Of a DNA stretch of 64,000 bases, positions 42,315-50,412 are shown in pieces. The notes below the pieces were generated by a model. That model saw only the letters and a list, made by a program, of their open reading frames with translations. It was not told the origin of the DNA and searched no databases. The first letter of the stretch is position 1, and every line of letters begins with the position of its first letter. Source of the DNA: DASUPK01 sp963728875 (GTDB lineage Bacteria; Actinomycetota; Thermoleophilia; Solirubrobacterales; 70-9); contig CAVSLJ010000007.1 of the NCBI GenBank assembly GCA_963728875.1, positions 1-64,000 on the forward strand. The letters run 5' to 3'. The translations under genes were made by a program, and so were the position numbers.

Positions 42315-43076
42315 GTGGTGTTCGACCACGTCGGAATCGCCGTCTCGGAGCTGGGCGCCTCCGAGCGGTTCTATCGCACCGTCCTCTCCGTACTGGGGGT
42401 CGAGCCCAGCCACGCGGACGCCGAGCTCGTCGAGTGGGAGGACTGGGACATCGGGCCCACGGACCGTGAGCACGCGCTGACGCGCGGCCTGCACGTCGGC
42501 TTCCGCGCGCCGAACCGCGAGGCCGTGGACGCCTTCTGGCAGGCGGGGATCGACGCCGGTTTCCGCGACGACGGCGCGCCCGGGCCGCGCACGCAATACA
42601 GGCGCGACTACTACGGCGGCTTCCTGCTCGACCCGGACGGCAACAGCGCCGAGGCCGTGCACAGCGGGCGGGCGCGCCTGGTGCCGCCCGGCTGCATCGA
42701 CCACCTGTGGATCCGCGTCGCCGACCTCGAGGCATCCAAGCGCTTCTACGCGACGATCGCGCCGCACGCGGGGATCCGCCTGGGCCACGACGAGCCCGGG
42801 CGCGTGCAGTTCGCCGGCGGCGACTACAGCGTCTCGCTGATCGACGACGAGCGGCCGCTCACGGAGCACGTCCACCTCGCCTTCCCTGCCGGGGACGACG
42901 CCACGGTGCGGGCCTTCCACGCCGCCGCGCTCGCCGCCGGCTACGAGGACCACGGCGCCCCGGGCGAGCGCGCCGTGTACCACCCGGGCTACTACGGCGC
43001 GTTCGTCCTGGACCCGGATGGGCACAACGTCGAAGTCGTCAACCACAACCGCTGTGCGATCACCGACGCCAACTGA
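42315..43076 (+). CDS. Two-domain VOC (glyoxalase/extradiol dioxygenase-like) protein
   Basis: 253 residues from GTG 42315 (second GTG three bases on). Two tandem VOC modules: VFDHVGIAVSELGASERFY with GGFLLDPDGNSAEAV, and CIDHLWIRVADLEASKRFY with GAFVLDPDGHNVEVV. Each has the entry His and the Glu expected of a metal site, so a divalent-metal enzyme or binding protein is likely. Substrate unknown. Flanked by truncated tRNA-Arg fragments, and its codon choice (many cac, acg, gcg) looks slightly different from the neighbours. Confidence 0.82.
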   Translation: MVFDHVGIAVSELGASERFYRTVLSVLGVEPSHADAELVEWEDWDIGPTDREHALTRGLHVGFRAPNREAVDAFWQAGIDAGFRDDGAPGPRTQYRRDYYGGFLLDPDGNSAEAVHSGRARLVPPGCIDHLWIRVADLEASKRFYATIAPHAGIRLGHDEPGRVQFAGGDYSVSLIDDERPLTEHVHLAFPAGDDATVRAFHAAALAAGYEDHGAPGERAVYHPGYYGAFVLDPDGHNVEVVNHNRCAITDAN

Positions 43077-43139
43077 CTGCTGACCGCCGGAGGGCAGAAC
43101 CAGAAAAACAGAAGAAACCGCACGTTTGCGGGGAGTTCC

Positions 43140-43185
43140 AGCGCGCCCGGCAGGATTCGAGCCTATGACCTTTGGTTTCGTAGAC
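43140..43185 (-). repeat. Truncated tRNA-Arg copy (att-like site)
   Basis: 46 bases match 52445-52490 with four substitutions, same orientation, covering the acceptor 3' strand, T arm, variable loop and part of the anticodon arm. The 5' half of the tRNA is missing and the T stem is disrupted, so it is not a functional tRNA. Expected form of the far attachment site left by integration into a tRNA 3' end. Confidence 0.7.
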
Positions 43186-43345
43186 GGCGCCGGGAGTTCG
43201 TTGGAGCTCATAGGCGGCCGGCGGTCAAGGTCAGCCTGAGCCCGCCGCCATTCGCGGTGGGTTTGACAGCCGCACGTCAAGAGACCACACTTGGCCGCGG
43301 AGAGTCGTAACTCGCTTGGGCCGAGCGTCGGCCAAGGAGGATGCA

Positions 43346-44629
43346 ATGGCTCATACCCGTGCGCTGACTCGCAACCCGGAACTCGCGGGTGCGCAGTCGG
43401 ACACGGATGCGCCTGCGCCGGGCGCTTGGCTGCGATTGTCGGCTTTGGGAGGCGCCTCCGCCGCGGCGCTCGTCGTCATCAGCGGAGCGCTGCATCTGGG
43501 CCTGCCCCACAGGCTGCTGGCGATTCTCGCGATGCCGTTGCTGACTGCGGTGGTCATCGCCGCGGCGACCGCACATCGACGGTTGCTGGGCGTCTCGCTT
43601 GCAGCGCTGCTCCTGTTCGCGGTCGAGAGCGCCCTCGGTGGCGTCGTGGCGTTGTCCGGTCGGCCCGAGTGGGCCATCGCGCTGCACCTCGCGTTCGCAG
43701 GCTTGGCGCTGGCGGCGGCGCTACTCAGCGCCGCAGCATCGTTCCGAGGGGAGCATGTGCCGATGGGGGCATGGCGGGACTATCTGGCGCTCACGAAGCC
43801 GCGGATCATGGTGCTGCTCCTGATCACGGCCGCCGCCGGGATGTTCGTCGGGGCCGGCGGCGTGCCGGACCTAGCGAACCTGGCCGTCGTCTTGGTCGGC
43901 GGGGCGCTCGCCTCTGGGGGTGCCAGCGCGCTGAACCACTACCTGGACCGGGACATCGACGCCCTCATGGGTGAGCGGACGTCGGACCGGCCGCTTGTCG
44001 CCGGTCGTCTGATTCCTCCCCGTGCGGTCGAATTCGGGCTCGTCCTCTGGGGCTTCTCATTCGTCCTGCTGGCCAGCCTCGTGAATGTCCTGACGGCGAC
44101 TTTGGCCCTGGTCGGTGGGCTCTTCTACGTGATCGTGTACACGCGTTGGCTGAAGCGGTGGACGGTTCAGAACATCGTCATCGGGGGCGCCGCGGGCGCT
44201 GTTCCACCCCTGGTCGGATGGGCCGCGGCGACCGGCAACCTCACCCTCCCGGCCGCCTTCCTCTTCCTGATCATCTTCTTCTGGACGCCGCCGCATTTCT
44301 GGTCGCTCGCGTTGCTGATCAAGCGTGAGTACGCCGCTGCACGCATTCCGATGCTCCCGGTCGTATCCGGGGATCGCGACACCTCCCGCCGGATTCTCGT
44401 GTACTCGCTCGCGCTCGCCACTACCACCCTCCTGCCCTTCCTCTGGCATTCGGTCGGCGACCTGTATCTGGGAGCCGCGCTCATCCTCGACGCGGTCTTC
44501 ATCGGTTTGGCGCTGCAGCTGCTGCGTGAAACGAACCCCGCGCGGGCTGGGCGGCTTTTCCACTTCTCCCTGCTCTACCTGGCGATCCTGTTCTCTGCGA
44601 TGGCGGTCGACACGGTCGTCGCCATCTGA
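43346..44629 (+). CDS. ctaB: Heme o synthase with N-terminal CtaA-like membrane segment
   Basis: 427 residues; protoheme IX farnesyltransferase is ~300. From ~140 the UbiA-type prenyltransferase begins: LALTKPRIMVLLLITAAAG, NHYLDRDIDALMGERTSDRPL (Asp201, Asp205 of the Mg-diphosphate motif), YTRWLKRWTVQNIVIGG and FWTPPHFWSLAL. Residues ~27-133 add four helices with His50, His55, His77 and His114 (SGALHLGLPHR, ATAHRRLL, IALHLAFAG), resembling one half of the CtaA heme A synthase. SD AAGGAGG sits five bases before ATG 43346. TTGACA at 43263-43268 may be its -35. Supplies heme for the convergent oxidase genes. Confidence 0.9.
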   Translation: MAHTRALTRNPELAGAQSDTDAPAPGAWLRLSALGGASAAALVVISGALHLGLPHRLLAILAMPLLTAVVIAAATAHRRLLGVSLAALLLFAVESALGGVVALSGRPEWAIALHLAFAGLALAAALLSAAASFRGEHVPMGAWRDYLALTKPRIMVLLLITAAAGMFVGAGGVPDLANLAVVLVGGALASGGASALNHYLDRDIDALMGERTSDRPLVAGRLIPPRAVEFGLVLWGFSFVLLASLVNVLTATLALVGGLFYVIVYTRWLKRWTVQNIVIGGAAGAVPPLVGWAAATGNLTLPAAFLFLIIFFWTPPHFWSLALLIKREYAAARIPMLPVVSGDRDTSRRILVYSLALATTTLLPFLWHSVGDLYLGAALILDAVFIGLALQLLRETNPARAGRLFHFSLLYLAILFSAMAVDTVVAI

Positions 44630-44657
44630 CCGTGCCGCCGCCTGCTCGCAGCTCGAG

Positions 44658-44873
44658 CTATCGCTCGTAGACCGGCTCGGCCGGGCGACCTCGTCGCCTC
44701 GAGGGCCGGCTCGCCGGGGCCGTCTTCCGGCGGCGTCGCGCACCCTCTGGCTCGGCCTCGACGGATCGAGGAGTGGTCGGCAGGTGGTACGGGAGCCGCA
44801 TGGTCGCCGCCAGCAGCGCCAGCAGGCCGACGATGGCGGCCACGTTCAGGATCACAGCTGTTGCAATCGACAC
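44658..44873 (-). CDS. Small single-helix membrane protein (71 residues)
   Basis: GTG 44873 with AAAGGAGG nine bases upstream. One helix (ATAVILNVAAIVGLLALLAATM) then a basic tail (ARRRRKTAP, SRRRGRP). Last gene of the oxidase-side minus-strand unit, convergent with ctaB. Could be a small oxidase-associated subunit; no family recognised. Confidence 0.65.
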   Translation of the reverse strand: MSIATAVILNVAAIVGLLALLAATMRLPYHLPTTPRSVEAEPEGARRRRKTAPASRPSRRRGRPAEPVYER

Positions 44874-44910
44874 TTTCGTGCGCCTCCTTTCAGTTCTGGC
44901 CTCTTCGCTT

Positions 44911-44932
44911 CGGCACCTTCTTCCCGGTGCCG
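44911..44932 (-). promoter_or_regulatory. Hairpin between TlpA-like and small membrane genes
   Basis: CGGCACC (44911-44917) and GGTGCCG (44926-44932) form a perfect seven-base stem around eight bases, in the 118-base gap upstream of the 71-residue gene. No T tract follows, so it may attenuate or stabilise the message rather than terminate it. Confidence 0.4.
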
Positions 44933-44991
44933 CGGTTCTGACACCATGCCGAGCGAACCTGGGAGCCCCCTAAGGCTCGGATGACAATTCG

Positions 44992-45462
44992 CTAAGAGTT
45001 CGTCTTCGCTGAACTACTCACGTGCAGCGCCCGCAGGATGTCATCGGCGGTCTGTGGCCCCCGCAGGACCTCTGTGATCTTCCCGTGAGCGTCGAGGATG
45101 AAGGTGGTCGGCAGGCCGTTCAGCCCATACTCCTGGCCCGTGGCTCCATCAGCGTCGATCAGGTTGGGGTACGTCAGGTGGTACTGGCGCAGGTATGCGC
45201 GACCGGCGTTGGTTCCGTCAGTCCAGTCGACTCCAACCAGACTCGCCCGTCCGTGGAGCGCGTGAGCCACCCGCTCGAGGTCAGGAGCCTCCCTGTGGCA
45301 GGGCTCGCACCAACTGGCCCAGAAGTTGATCGCGGCCGGCCTGCCCCGGAGAGACGCGAGGGTCACTTGCGGAGGAACGAGCACACGCGTCGGCAGCTGC
45401 GGCGCACGCCTTCCGGCCCCGAACCGGTTGGATGTGCCGCTCAGCAGCACGACCGCGATCAC
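44992..45462 (-). CDS. TlpA/ResA-like thioredoxin-fold protein
   Basis: 156 residues from the first canonical start, GTG 45462. Redox motif NFWASWCEPCHREAP; cis-Pro segment YGLNGLPTTFILD. A membrane-anchored periplasmic-side reductant for apocytochromes or CuA is typical. The GTG leaves only eight hydrophobic residues; in frame upstream lies DRRLRIALITVGAVIAVIAV, a full anchor, beginning at an ATC codon (45513) after GGAG. The real start may be that ATC, or a miscalled ATG. Lies downstream of two SCO-type genes. Confidence 0.87.
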   Translation of the reverse strand: MIAVVLLSGTSNRFGAGRRAPQLPTRVLVPPQVTLASLRGRPAAINFWASWCEPCHREAPDLERVAHALHGRASLVGVDWTDGTNAGRAYLRQYHLTYPNLIDADGATGQEYGLNGLPTTFILDAHGKITEVLRGPQTADDILRALHVSSSAKTNS

Positions 45463-45518
45463 CGCAATGACGGCCCCGACGGTGATCAGGGCGATGCGCA
45501 GGCGGCGGTCGATGGCCC

Positions 45519-46178
45519 CTACTCCGAAGCCAGGATCGGCACGTCGTGCGCGATCTGCTGAGGCGTGAAGTCGTGCTGGTAGAGCGTCGTGATCCGCCCG
45601 CTCGCGCTGATCCCGTACACCAGCGCCGAGTGCTCGACCAGGTCGGGATCACCCTTCGTCGGCGTGGTCTTGGAGAGGATGCTCCAATCGCGCCATACCT
45701 TCTCCAGCTGCGGACGAGACCCGATCAGGTACTCCATCCGGCCGGTCATCCGATGCGCTCTCAGGAAGGCCCCGACGGTTCTCGGCGTATCGCCACGTGG
45801 ATCCACGGACACGGCGATGATCTGCATCTTGGCGGCCTCCGGTCCGAGCTCGGCTTGAGCATTGTGGAGATTGCCGACCATCAGCGGGCAGATGTCCGGA
45901 CAGTGGTCGTAGATGAACGTGACCAGCACCGCTTTGCCCCGGTACTGGTCGATGTTGACCGGATGGCCGAGCGAGTCCCGGAGGGCGAGCGGTGGGACGG
46001 GCTTCGACGGCAAGGCACGCACCCCCGCGAACTTGGGGCTCGTGCTCCCGGACACCCCGCCCCCCCCACCACCACAGCCACCCAGGACGGCGGCGGCGCA
46101 CGCCGCCAGCAGCGTGAGCGTCAGACCGGAGCCTGCGCCTCGAAGCCGTCGGCGAGAATGGTTGACCAAGGCGCTCAC
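45519..46178 (-). CDS. SCO1/SenC copper chaperone lipoprotein
   Basis: 219 residues. Lipobox AAVLGGC (Cys35). Copper site complete: YDHCPDICPLM (Cys93, Cys97) and LVEHSALVYGI (His183). SCO proteins deliver copper to the CuA centre of oxidase subunit II, matching the ctaC gene upstream in the cluster. SVDPRGDTPRTV is the conserved second signature. Between a second SCO-like gene and the TlpA-like gene on the same strand. Confidence 0.92.
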   Translation of the reverse strand: MSALVNHSRRRLRGAGSGLTLTLLAACAAAVLGGCGGGGGGVSGSTSPKFAGVRALPSKPVPPLALRDSLGHPVNIDQYRGKAVLVTFIYDHCPDICPLMVGNLHNAQAELGPEAAKMQIIAVSVDPRGDTPRTVGAFLRAHRMTGRMEYLIGSRPQLEKVWRDWSILSKTTPTKGDPDLVEHSALVYGISASGRITTLYQHDFTPQQIAHDVPILASE

Positions 46179-46223
46179 CAGTATTGCGCCCCGACCATGG
46201 CGAGGAACCCGCGGGCGGCCCGA

Positions 46224-46865
46224 TCAGCCCTCCCCGGCGAGGATGCGCAGATCCCCGGCCGGCCAGCCGGGCGGGAACGGATAGAGGAGGCCGGCGCGTT
46301 CGAAGCCCTCCCGGTCGATGAGATAGACCGGCGCTGTCCCGTTCGCGGCGGCCCCACGATCATCGACTCGGTATGACCTGAGCACCCGAGCCAGCTGGTC
46401 CCTCGAGCCGACCAGCCAGTGCCAGGCGGGTGCCGATCCCAGGCCCCAGCGAGCGACGGCCGCCCGCGTCGATTGGGGCGTGTCGTGGGACGGGTCGCGG
46501 CTCACGATGACCAGCGCCGGCCGAGCGGGCGGCGGGAGCAGCCGGAGGGCCGTGCGCAGCGACCGTGCCTCCGGGGCGCAGGCCTGGCGGCAGCGCGAGC
46601 TGAAGAAGGTGAGCATCACGGTGCGGCCGCGCAGCGATCCCAGGGAGACCGGCCGGCCGGTCTGATCCGAGAGCAGAAAGCCCGGGGCGGGCCTCTCCCC
46701 GGGGTCCCAGGTCGCCTGGCCGTGCAGGCCCGGCGGATTGTCGTGCATGCTCGAGCCACCTCCGGAATTCAGCGCGTGGATCGCGACTCCCGCACCGACC
46801 CCGACGACGACCGCCACGAGGACGACCAAGCCGCCTGCCCGGAGCCCAGTCCGGCGGCCCCTCAT
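46224..46865 (-). CDS. SCO-like redoxin lacking the copper-binding His
   Basis: 213 residues with an N-terminal anchor (LRAGGLVVLVAVVVGVGAGV). SCO fold: GFLLSDQTGRPVSLGSLRG, TFFSSRCRQACAPEAR (Cys92, Cys96, CxxxC), VSRDPSHDTPQSTR. Where SCO has His before the YLID strand, this one has NGTAPVYLID, so the three-ligand copper site is incomplete. It may instead be a thiol-disulfide partner of the canonical SCO 45 bases downstream. Transcribed from the oxidase side. Confidence 0.83.
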   Translation of the reverse strand: MRGRRTGLRAGGLVVLVAVVVGVGAGVAIHALNSGGGSSMHDNPPGLHGQATWDPGERPAPGFLLSDQTGRPVSLGSLRGRTVMLTFFSSRCRQACAPEARSLRTALRLLPPPARPALVIVSRDPSHDTPQSTRAAVARWGLGSAPAWHWLVGSRDQLARVLRSYRVDDRGAAANGTAPVYLIDREGFERAGLLYPFPPGWPAGDLRILAGEG

Positions 46866-46893
46866 CGATCCGGGGAGGACCGATGCCCCGGCG

Positions 46894-47028
46894 TCACTCG
46901 GAGTGGCGCCGGATCAACAGCAGCATGTACCAGGCCAGGACCGCGAGGAAGATGAAGAGCGGTATCGCCCAGGTGAGGACGCCCTGTCCGGCGATCGTGA
47001 TGGCGATGATGTTCGACGGGAGCGGCAT
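46894..47028 (-). CDS. 44-residue single-helix membrane protein
   Basis: ATG 47028 preceded by TAGGAGGGAACAGG, a strong SD. Product MPLPSNIIAITIAGQGVLTW, then a membrane helix (AIPLFIFLAVLAWYMLLLI) and RRHSE. Encoded between the CtaG-like and SCO-like genes with tight spacing, so probably a small structural subunit of the oxidase comparable to subunit IV-type peptides, though no homology is claimed. Confidence 0.72.
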   Translation of the reverse strand: MPLPSNIIAITIAGQGVLTWAIPLFIFLAVLAWYMLLLIRRHSE

Positions 47029-47044
47029 CCTGTTCCCTCCTAGG

Positions 47045-47908
47045 TCACGGGTTTCCGGCGAGCGCGCTGGCCTGGGGAGCCGGGTCGCGCGCCCGCTGGG
47101 GCTCCAGCCACCGGTAGATGATGAAGATGATTGCAATCGTGAACGGGATCGAGCCGGGCACCCACATCACCCCGGCGGCGAACTGCTGGTCCGTGAGCGC
47201 GCTGATCCCGCCGGGCCGGGTCGCCTCCGCCGCGTAGGGGCCGTACAGCGGCGAGCTTGCGAAGGCGAGGACGATCGCGAGCAGCCAGCTGACCACCATG
47301 GCCGATGCAACGTAGACGGCTCGGACTCCGTCGGGGAGCGGCGATCGCCAGGGCGGCGAATCGATCACTCGTGTCCAGAAGAGCAGGCCCGTACCGAAGA
47401 AGAGCGCATGCTCCATGGCGTGGACCAGCGAATAGCGCAGGGTCGCGTCGTACGCGAACGGGATGTGCCAGACGGCGAGTGTGACCGAGAACAGCAGCCA
47501 GGATGGGACCGGATCGCCGAGGAACCGCGCCGTCCGGCGCAGGCCGTCCGACCAGCGGCCTCGGGTGACCTCGTGCGCGACCTGCCGGCGAAGGCCAAGC
47601 GGCAGCCCCCGCCACATCCTGTTCCATGGCCGGGCCAGCGCCAGCAACGGAGGGGCAACGAGCAGCAGGAGCACGTGCTGGAGCATGTGCGCCCACTGGA
47701 GCCTTGCGGCCCAATCGTCGATCGGCGAAGCGAGGGCCACGACGATGGTCGCGAGCCCGGTGATGAAGGCGGCCATTCGCCAGCGGCGGGCGGCGGATGG
47801 CTGCGGCTGCACCCCATGGCCGCCCAGCCAATAGAGCCATGCGGCGAGAATCACCCAGAGGAGCGCCGGGTCGGTGGTCCAGCTGAAAGGGAGCGTCGCC
47901 GTGGGCAC
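47045..47908 (-). CDS. CtaG-like (caa3_CtaG) oxidase assembly membrane protein
   Basis: 287 residues from GTG 47908, about seven helices. Family hallmarks: WAHMLQHVLLLLVAPPLLAL, LAVWHIPFAYDATLRY and HAMEHALFFGTGLLFW, with His residues conserved in the DUF1404/caa3_CtaG family needed for caa3 oxidase assembly in Bacillus. Not the Cox11 type. Sits directly downstream of subunit III with three bases between, and upstream of the 44-residue protein. Confidence 0.88.
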   Translation of the reverse strand: MPTATLPFSWTTDPALLWVILAAWLYWLGGHGVQPQPSAARRWRMAAFITGLATIVVALASPIDDWAARLQWAHMLQHVLLLLVAPPLLALARPWNRMWRGLPLGLRRQVAHEVTRGRWSDGLRRTARFLGDPVPSWLLFSVTLAVWHIPFAYDATLRYSLVHAMEHALFFGTGLLFWTRVIDSPPWRSPLPDGVRAVYVASAMVVSWLLAIVLAFASSPLYGPYAAEATRPGGISALTDQQFAAGVMWVPGSIPFTIAIIFIIYRWLEPQRARDPAPQASALAGNP

Positions 47909-47911
47909 GGC

Positions 47912-48526
47912 TCAGAACAGGTAGAGGATCGCCCAGCTGAGCACCCCGATGCCCGCCAGCAGGCCCCAGTAGAAGGCCGCGTCGGCCAGCCCGGGAGGCA
48001 CGACTGCCTCCTCCGCGCCTCGATTGCGCACACCCTCGGCGAAGAGGATCTCGACCCAATACATGGTGAGGATCACGAAGAGGACGAAGAGGGTCGTCCA
48101 GCCGATGAACACGCTCGCGTAGCCGCCGTCGGTCGGGCTGAAGTGGATATTCGCGTATTCGAACACCTGCACCACGCAGCCCGCGAGCCCGAGCGCGAGT
48201 GCCGTCCCCGCCGCCGCCAGCCAGCCGCGCTTCTCACGCGCCGCCCAGGACGCGTAGGCGAGCAGGCCTGCGCTGATCACGAACAGAAGCACGATCGCCA
48301 GCCCGTACCGCTGTGGTGGATCGACTCCCGCGGGCCGCCAAAGGTTGCTGTTGTTGAGCGAGCGCAGGTAGAAGTACGCGAACACGAACGCCGCAAAGAA
48401 CATGATCGTCGTCCCGGCGATCACGCGGGCGCCGAGCCAGAGGTTCCGCTCGTGGACCTCCGGCGGCTCGTCAAACGGCCCGTCGGCCGAGCTCTCTTGC
48501 TGTCCTCTTCCTGGAAGCTTGACCAT
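47912..48526 (-). CDS. ctaE: Cytochrome c oxidase subunit III
   Basis: 204 residues, five helices, as in bacterial caa3-type short subunit III. ARVIAGTTIMFFAAFVFAYFYLR opens the bundle, FEYANIHFSPTDGGYASVF is the loop with the conserved Glu, and FYWGLLAGIGVLSWAILYLF closes it. ATG 48526, two bases after the ctaD stop. Belongs to the ctaC-ctaD-ctaE order of the oxidase operon. Confidence 0.92.
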   Translation of the reverse strand: MVKLPGRGQQESSADGPFDEPPEVHERNLWLGARVIAGTTIMFFAAFVFAYFYLRSLNNSNLWRPAGVDPPQRYGLAIVLLFVISAGLLAYASWAAREKRGWLAAAGTALALGLAGCVVQVFEYANIHFSPTDGGYASVFIGWTTLFVLFVILTMYWVEILFAEGVRNRGAEEAVVPPGLADAAFYWGLLAGIGVLSWAILYLF

Positions 48527-48528
48527 CG

Positions 48529-50412
48529 TTATCCGGGTGCCGCCGCGGGTGCCTTCGCGGGTCTGGGCGGCGGAGGTGGGGTTCCGTAGTCATAGGGCTC
48601 CGAGTCGATCACCGGGATCTTGTCGAAGTTGTGCACAGGCACCGGCGTCGGCAGCTGCCACTCGAGCGACTTGGAGTCCCACGGGTTCGCCTCCGCCGGC
48701 TTGCGGACGATCACAAGCGAGTAGAGAACGTTGGCCAGGAAGACCAGCATCGATAACCCGAGTACGAAGGCGGACACCGACACCCAGATGTTGAGCGGCT
48801 GGAGGCTCGACGCGTAGGTGGACACTCGCCGCGGCATCCCCAACAGCCCGGCGGCGAAGAGCGGGCCAAAGGTCGAGTTGAAGGCGATGAACATCGACCA
48901 GAAGTGGATCTTCGCCAGTCTCTCGTTGAACCGGAACCCCGTCATCTTCGGCACCCAGTAGTAGATCGCCGCGAAGAACGTGAAGATCAGCCCGCCCATG
49001 ATCGTGTAGTGGAAGTGGGCCATGACGAAGAAGCTGCCGTGGGTGCTGACATCGCTCGGGGTATCCGACAGGAATACCCCCGAGATTCCGCCGATGAAGA
49101 AGTTGAAGAACCAGGCCAGGCAGAAGAGCATCGGCACCGTGTAGCGGATCGTCGCCCTCCAGAGCGTCGCCATCCCACAGAGGAAGATGAATCCGGTGGG
49201 TATCGAGATCACCTCCGTGGAGAGCATGTAGAACGGGCGCAGCGCTGAGTTGATGCCGCTCACGAACAGGTGGTGCTGCCAGACGAAGAAGCTGAGCAGC
49301 GCGACGCCGAGCATCCCCGCCACCGCGAGGCGATAGCCCCAGAGCGGCTTGCGGGCGAACACCGGCAGGATTTCGAGGAGGATCCCGAACCCGGGCAGGG
49401 CTAAGACGTAGACCTCCGGATGGCCGAAGAACCAGAACAGGTTCTCGAACAGGTAGGGGCTGCCTCCGGAGGGCGCCTGGAAGAACGAGGTCTGCGCAGT
49501 CCGGTCGAGCCCCACCATCAGCAGGACGGCCGCCAGCACGGGAGCCGCGAGCACCATCAGGCCGGACGTTGAGATAGCTCCCCAGCAGAAGATGGGCAGC
49601 CGCCCCCAGGTCAAGCCGGGTGCCCGCATCGTCACGATCGTCGCGATCAGGTTGAGTCCGAGGAGCGTCATCGAGACCCCGACGAGGATGAAGAAGATGA
49701 TGTACGAGTCCATTCCCAGGTTCGCCTGGTCGTTGAGTGGCCCGTAGCCGGTCCAGCCGGTGGGAAGGCCGCCGAAGAAGACGGCGCTCGTGAGGATCGC
49801 CCCGGCCGCCATCAGCAGCCAGAAGGTGAGCGACTCGATCCGCGGGAAGGCCATCCGCTTCGCGCCGATCATCAGTGGGACGAAGTAGTTGGCGAACGGG
49901 CCGAGAACGCCCGAAGTCATGATCCCCATCATCATCGCGCCGTGCAGGCTGACGATCGTCAGGTAGTTGCCGGCGCCGAAGAGCTGGGGCGAGGGACGGA
50001 GAAGCTCGGCCCGGATCAGCATCGCGTTCACTCCGCCGATGAAGAAGAAGAGGCCTATTCCGAGCAGGTACTGCATCCCGATCACCTTGTGGTCGGTGCA
50101 GAGGCCGAAGTAGCGGCGGATGCCGCCTTCCTCGTTCTCGTGGTGTGACGGCTCCCGTCCGATCATCCTCGCCAGGGGATACCTGAGGAAGCCGAGCCCC
50201 CCGAGGAAGCCGACGACGAAGAACAGATAGCCCAGGAGCAGCGCTATGTCGTTCTGCCCCGTGTCGTCGACGTAGTCGTAGTTCGTGAAATGGATCCGGT
50301 GGCCGAGCCACCAGCCGAAGTAGAAGCCGACGATCCCGAGCAGGATCCCGCTCAGCACGTTGAACCCGATCAGGCCACGCAGGGGTGTACGAGCGGTCCG
50401 TTCCGAGTTCAT
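48529..50412 (-). CDS. ctaD: Cytochrome c oxidase subunit I, divergent type
   Basis: 627 residues. Two extra N-terminal helices (~12-40, 55-78) precede the core. Heme and CuB ligands present: His157 (SLHGAMMM), His331 and Tyr335 (FGHPEVYVL), His380-His381 (WQHHLFVSG), His466 and His468 (MAHFHYTIMGG). Unlike ordinary A-type enzymes, PTGIK is PTGFI (405-409), so the K-channel Lys is missing; GIISH is GILLE (343-347); and HDTY is HGSF (458-461). Catalyses oxygen reduction with proton transfer; pumping route cannot be read directly. Coupled to ctaC (ATGA). Confidence 0.92.
   Translation of the reverse strand: MNSERTARTPLRGLIGFNVLSGILLGIVGFYFGWWLGHRIHFTNYDYVDDTGQNDIALLLGYLFFVVGFLGGLGFLRYPLARMIGREPSHHENEEGGIRRYFGLCTDHKVIGMQYLLGIGLFFFIGGVNAMLIRAELLRPSPQLFGAGNYLTIVSLHGAMMMGIMTSGVLGPFANYFVPLMIGAKRMAFPRIESLTFWLLMAAGAILTSAVFFGGLPTGWTGYGPLNDQANLGMDSYIIFFILVGVSMTLLGLNLIATIVTMRAPGLTWGRLPIFCWGAISTSGLMVLAAPVLAAVLLMVGLDRTAQTSFFQAPSGGSPYLFENLFWFFGHPEVYVLALPGFGILLEILPVFARKPLWGYRLAVAGMLGVALLSFFVWQHHLFVSGINSALRPFYMLSTEVISIPTGFIFLCGMATLWRATIRYTVPMLFCLAWFFNFFIGGISGVFLSDTPSDVSTHGSFFVMAHFHYTIMGGLIFTFFAAIYYWVPKMTGFRFNERLAKIHFWSMFIAFNSTFGPLFAAGLLGMPRRVSTYASSLQPLNIWVSVSAFVLGLSMLVFLANVLYSLVIVRKPAEANPWDSKSLEWQLPTPVPVHNFDKIPVIDSEPYDYGTPPPPPRPAKAPAAAPG

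Larger units (their letters stand above)
42257..43139. mobile_element. Candidate small integrated segment with VOC gene
   Basis: The interval between two truncated tRNA-Arg copies (42257-42278 and 43140-43185). It carries one gene, the VOC-family protein at 42315. No integrase, inverted repeat or transposase is seen, so any element is degenerate or was mobilised in trans. Confidence 0.35.

Noticed and set aside
46883..48589. 568-residue plus-strand frame opposite ctaG-like and ctaE genes
   Set aside because: Antisense to membrane proteins with clear motifs; Arg/Glu/Pro-rich shadow.
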